Part shown: positions 5,958 through 7,989 of the stretch, piece by piece | Position numbering within the stretch: the stretch's first letter is position 1 | Layout: the number at the start of each line of letters is the position of its first letter | Source of the DNA: an uncultured Clostridia bacterium | GTDB taxonomy: Bacteria > Bacillota > Clostridia > Oscillospirales > Acutalibacteraceae | Assembly: GCA_946002045.1 (NCBI GenBank) | Contig: CAMFYM010000059.1 | Coordinates: 1-7,989, forward strand | Reading direction: 5' to 3' | DNA length: 7,989 nucleotides | The notes under the pieces: model-generated | Told to the model about the DNA's origin: nothing | Seen by the model: the letters and a program-made list of their open reading frames with translations, nothing else | Database searches by the model: none | Program-made: the position numbers and the translations under genes

Positions 5958-6497
5958 ATGATGCGTGTTATTACAGGCGTTGCCCGTGGCAGAAGGCTTG
6001 AAACCTTGCCCGGTGAAAGCGTAACAAGACCTACAACAGAGTCTGTTAAAGAGGCTTTGTTTTCAATGATACAGTTTGAGCTGGAGGATAAAATAATACT
6101 TGACCTTTTTGCCGGCTCAGGTCAGCTGGGTATAGAGGCTTTGTCAAGGGGTGCATCTCATTGTACCTTTGTTGAGAATAACAGACAGGCCATTAAGGTT
6201 GTAGAAAGCAATATTACCCACTGTAAGCTCAATGATAAAGCAACAGTTGTTTTCAGTGATGCTGTGTCGTTTTTAATGAGGAAGGAAAGCTTTGATATTG
6301 CTTTTGTTGACCCACCGTACAAGCAGGGGCTGATTGAAAAATGCCTGCCGTTGTTGGTGAGTACGATGGCAGATGACGGCATAATCGTGTGCGAAAGCTC
6401 ATGTGACGAGAATTTGCCTGAAGCAGTGGACGGTTGGTCTGCTGTTAAAGTCAGAAAATACGGCAAAACAAAGCTAAGCCTTTATCGAAAGGACTAA
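5958..6497 (+). CDS. rsmD: 16S rRNA (guanine966-N2)-methyltransferase RsmD
   Basis: RsmD (179 residues) is a Rossmann-fold, SAM-dependent enzyme that methylates N2 of G966 (E. coli numbering) in 16S rRNA, near the P site. The N-terminus MRVITGVARGRRLETLPG and the RPTTESVKEALFSM segment are typical. SAM motif I is LDLFAGSGQLGIEALSRGA (about 48-66), and the catalytic N6/N2-methylase motif DPPY lies at 118-121. The start at ATG 5958 is favoured because AAGGGA at 5943-5948 is 9 nt upstream. An in-frame ATG at 5928 has almost no spacing from its AGGA and lies in the loop of the leader hairpin. The ATG at 5961 is also possible. coaD begins 5 nt after the stop, an order commonly seen for rsmD-coaD across bacteria. 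Confidence 0.95.
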   Translation: MMRVITGVARGRRLETLPGESVTRPTTESVKEALFSMIQFELEDKIILDLFAGSGQLGIEALSRGASHCTFVENNRQAIKVVESNITHCKLNDKATVVFSDAVSFLMRKESFDIAFVDPPYKQGLIEKCLPLLVSTMADDGIIVCESSCDENLPEAVDGWSAVKVRKYGKTKLSLYRKD

Positions 6498-6502
6498 TTA
6501 AA

Positions 6503-6985
6503 ATGAAAATAGCTATCTGTCCCGGAAGCTTTGACCCTGTTACATTGGGACACCTCGATATTATTGAACGAGCTGCCGGCTTGTTTGATAGGGTTGTTGT
6601 ACTTGTTATGAGCAACAGTGCAAAGAATTGTGCTTTCTCTATTGATGAGCGAATAGACCTACTTAAAAAGTGCATCAAAAACCCCAATATTGAGATTGAT
6701 ACATACAGTGGACTGTTAGTTGACTACGCTAAACAAAAGGGCGCTGTGGCTATTGTAAAGGGACTTCGTGCCGTGTCTGACTTCGATTACGAATTTCAGC
6801 AGGCACTTATAAATAAGAGTCTGTATCCGAAGATTGAAACTGTATTCCTTGCTGCAAACAGCGATAATATGTTTCTTTCTTCAAGCATGGTTAAGGAGGT
6901 TTGCCGTCTTGACGGTGATATTTCTCCCTTCGTGCCTAAGGAAATTTTAAATGACATAATAAAAAGATGTAAAGGAGATATATAA
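6503..6985 (+). CDS. coaD: phosphopantetheine adenylyltransferase (PPAT)
   Basis: CoaD (160 residues, normal length) joins ATP and 4'-phosphopantetheine to give dephospho-CoA and pyrophosphate, the fourth step of CoA synthesis, in the cytoplasm. The nucleotidyltransferase signature PGSFDPVTLGH (7-17) includes the T-x-G-H motif. Lys41, the KGLRAVSDFDYE segment (phosphopantetheine/ATP binding loop) and FLSSSMVKEV (the family ISSS-x-VKE motif) are all present, so it should be active. The ribosome binding site AAAGGA at 6488-6493 lies within the end of rsmD, 9 nt before the ATG. The coiled-coil gene starts 1 nt after its stop. Confidence 0.96.
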   Translation: MKIAICPGSFDPVTLGHLDIIERAAGLFDRVVVLVMSNSAKNCAFSIDERIDLLKKCIKNPNIEIDTYSGLLVDYAKQKGAVAIVKGLRAVSDFDYEFQQALINKSLYPKIETVFLAANSDNMFLSSSMVKEVCRLDGDISPFVPKEILNDIIKRCKGDI

Positions 6986-6986
6986 A

Positions 6987-7550
6987 ATGACCAATACAGA
7001 TATTTTGCTTGAGGATTTAGAGGATGTGCTTGATGACGCAACATCAATACCCCTCAGTAAAAAGTACGCAGTAGATGTTGAAAAGATTAAGACTATTATC
7101 GAGGATATTCGTCTTAACACCCCACAGGAAACTAAGCAGGCAAAGGCTATTGTTGATTCAAGAAACAATATTCTTGAGGAAGCAAACAAGCAGGCTGCCG
7201 ATATTATTGCAAAGGCACAGGAGCAAGCAAGAGAGCTTGTAGCAAGAGATCAGATTACACAGACTGCTCAGGCAGAGGCTGCTGATATTCTTGCTAAAGC
7301 AAAGGAGCAGGGCGATGCTTATATCGTTGATGCTCAAAATCAGGCAAGCGAGATCCTTGGCAATGCTACAAATCAGGCAAACGAGATGGTAACAACTGCA
7401 CAGAACAAGTCCCGTGAAATGCTCACAGCAGTTAACAACTATGCAGACGACACACTTCTTGCTATTGATGATTCTCTTTATAAGGCTCTTTCAGATGTAA
7501 GACGCATTCGTCAGGGCATTATGAACAGCCAAAACAAAAATAACGGCTAA
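6987..7550 (+). CDS. uncharacterised coiled-coil protein of 11-residue repeats
   Basis: 187 residues, soluble, no signal peptide or membrane segment. The acidic N-terminus (LLEDLEDVLDDATSIPLSKK) is followed by VDVEKIKTIIEDIRLNTPQE and then a long alanine-rich helix. That helix is made of eight 11-residue units at residues 60-92 and 99-153, separated by TAQAEA. A helical tail (154-178) and a polar, Asn/Lys-rich end (NSQNKNNG) close the protein. I recall similar proteins downstream of coaD in other Clostridia, often loosely annotated 'ATPase' or likened to ATP synthase subunit b or DivIVA. No nucleotide-binding motif is visible, so 'ATPase' would be unsupported. It has the strongest ribosome binding site in the operon (AAAGGAGA, 6971-6978, 8 nt spacing). 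A structural or cell-envelope scaffolding role is inference only. Confidence 0.85.
   Translation: MTNTDILLEDLEDVLDDATSIPLSKKYAVDVEKIKTIIEDIRLNTPQETKQAKAIVDSRNNILEEANKQAADIIAKAQEQARELVARDQITQTAQAEAADILAKAKEQGDAYIVDAQNQASEILGNATNQANEMVTTAQNKSREMLTAVNNYADDTLLAIDDSLYKALSDVRRIRQGIMNSQNKNNG
7164..7445 (+). repeat. hendecad (11-residue) repeats in the coiled-coil gene
   Basis: Codes for three contiguous units (7164-7262, residues 60-92), an 18-nt insert, and five contiguous units (7281-7445, residues 99-153). A typical unit is SEILGNATNQA or DAYIVDAQNQA. Position 4 is I/L/V throughout, position 3 is usually hydrophobic, position 7 is usually Ala and position 11 is usually a small residue. DNA copies are diverged. 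Confidence 0.75.
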
Positions 7551-7584
7551 GACAAAAAATTTTATATTAGTTTATTGAGCCAAT

Positions 7585-7617
7585 AAAAATCGGGTAGATT
7601 TCTCTACCCGATTTTTT
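7585..7617. terminator. bidirectional intrinsic terminator
   Basis: Perfect stem AAAAATCGGGTAGA (7585-7598) / TCTACCCGATTTTT (7603-7616) with a TTTC loop. On the plus strand it ends in ATTTTTTTA, closing the rsmD operon. On the minus strand the A-run becomes ATTTTTATTG, closing the convergent transporter gene whose stop is at 7639. Confidence 0.93.
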
Positions 7618-7638
7618 TATGCCTATTTACTTTGTTAA

Positions 7639-7989
7639 TTATTCCTGAATACCCTTTGCAATACGAGCTTCCTCTAACTCCTTCTGAGCATTCTCCTTAA
7701 CCTTGCCTGTGTAATCGTTAAAGAACATAGGAATTATTGTAAGAAGGAATCCAACTGCAGGTACGATTGTAACAAGTGCTAACAGCATCTTTTGTGTATC
7801 AAGGGATTGCTGATAGAAAATCTGTCTGCCTGCTGTATCAACAAGCTCCTTGTTAACCTTCATAAAGTCTGTTTTACCAAGGATTTGACCGAATACAAAT
7901 GTTGCAATAGCTGCATTAACCTTTGAAAGGAAGGTTTGGAATGAGAAGCATACACCCTCGTGTCTTTCGCCTGTTTTCCATTCCATATA
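7639..7989 (-). CDS. GPH-type sugar:cation symporter, C-terminal part
   Basis: Last 117 residues of a minus-strand MFS_2 (glycoside-pentoside-hexuronide:cation symporter) protein. Its 5' part lies beyond the right edge of the window, and the reading frame stays open to 7989. The visible start YMEWKTGERHEGVCFSFQTF is the family signature that follows transmembrane segment 10. Two hydrophobic segments follow (around KVNAAIATFVFGQIL and MLLALVTIVPAVGFLLTIIP), ending with the short charged tail usual for the family (NDYTGKVKENAQKELEEARI). Unlike the transporter at 54-2258 it has no long C-terminal extension. The in-frame ATG at 7984-7986 is internal and should not be taken as the start. The substrate cannot be told from this fragment. 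Confidence 0.88.
   Translation of the reverse strand, partial: YMEWKTGERHEGVCFSFQTFLSKVNAAIATFVFGQILGKTDFMKVNKELVDTAGRQIFYQQSLDTQKMLLALVTIVPAVGFLLTIIPMFFNDYTGKVKENAQKELEEARIAKGIQE

Noticed and set aside
6158..6466. 102-residue minus-strand open frame inside rsmD
   Set aside because: It is antisense to the catalytic part of RsmD, including DPPY, with no supporting start signal or family resemblance.

Overview
The window is ordinary chromosomal housekeeping DNA from a low-GC Gram-positive bacterium. The most likely source is a Clostridia member of the Ruminococcaceae/Oscillospiraceae type. This rests on the AT-rich sequence, strong AAAGGAG-like ribosome binding sites, TTGACN/TATAAT promoters with extended -10 elements, an HPr carrying the regulatory Ser46 typical of Firmicutes, and GPH-type transporters with the N-terminal PPKG-YVPYKE signature that I associate with gut Clostridia. 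The taxonomic call is inference. I see no phage, IS element, CRISPR array, tRNA or rRNA.

Layout, left to right. (1) 54-3510, plus strand: a large GPH/MFS transporter with a long charged cytoplasmic tail is followed after 21 nt by rimM, which overlaps trmD by 11 nt. No terminator is visible between them, so they probably form one transcript. rimM and trmD serve ribosome and tRNA maturation. Their usual ribosomal-protein partners (rpsP, rplS) do not flank them here. (2) 3511-3999: an intergenic region with a possible weak trmD terminator and a clear promoter, then ptsH (HPr) and a strong intrinsic terminator. (3) 4009-5859: uvrC, with an extended -10 promoter lying directly behind the ptsH terminator and a very short predicted leader. 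(4) 5877-7616: a strong promoter, a 12-bp stem-loop at the predicted 5' end of the mRNA, then rsmD, coaD and an uncharacterised coiled-coil protein built of 11-residue repeats. These genes are tightly packed (5 nt and 1 nt gaps) and end at a bidirectional terminator. (5) 7639-7989, minus strand: the C-terminal end of a second GPH-type sugar:cation symporter, convergent with the rsmD operon and cut by the window edge.

Functionally the genes cover translation fidelity (rimM, trmD, rsmD), CoA synthesis (coaD), nucleotide excision repair (uvrC), carbon regulation and PTS phosphotransfer (ptsH), and solute uptake (two transporters). I found no convincing new biological system. The points most worth a second look are the internally repeated tail on the first transporter, the hendecad coiled-coil protein after coaD, the stem-loop at the start of the rsmD transcript, and a Glu in place of the catalytic Asp in TrmD.
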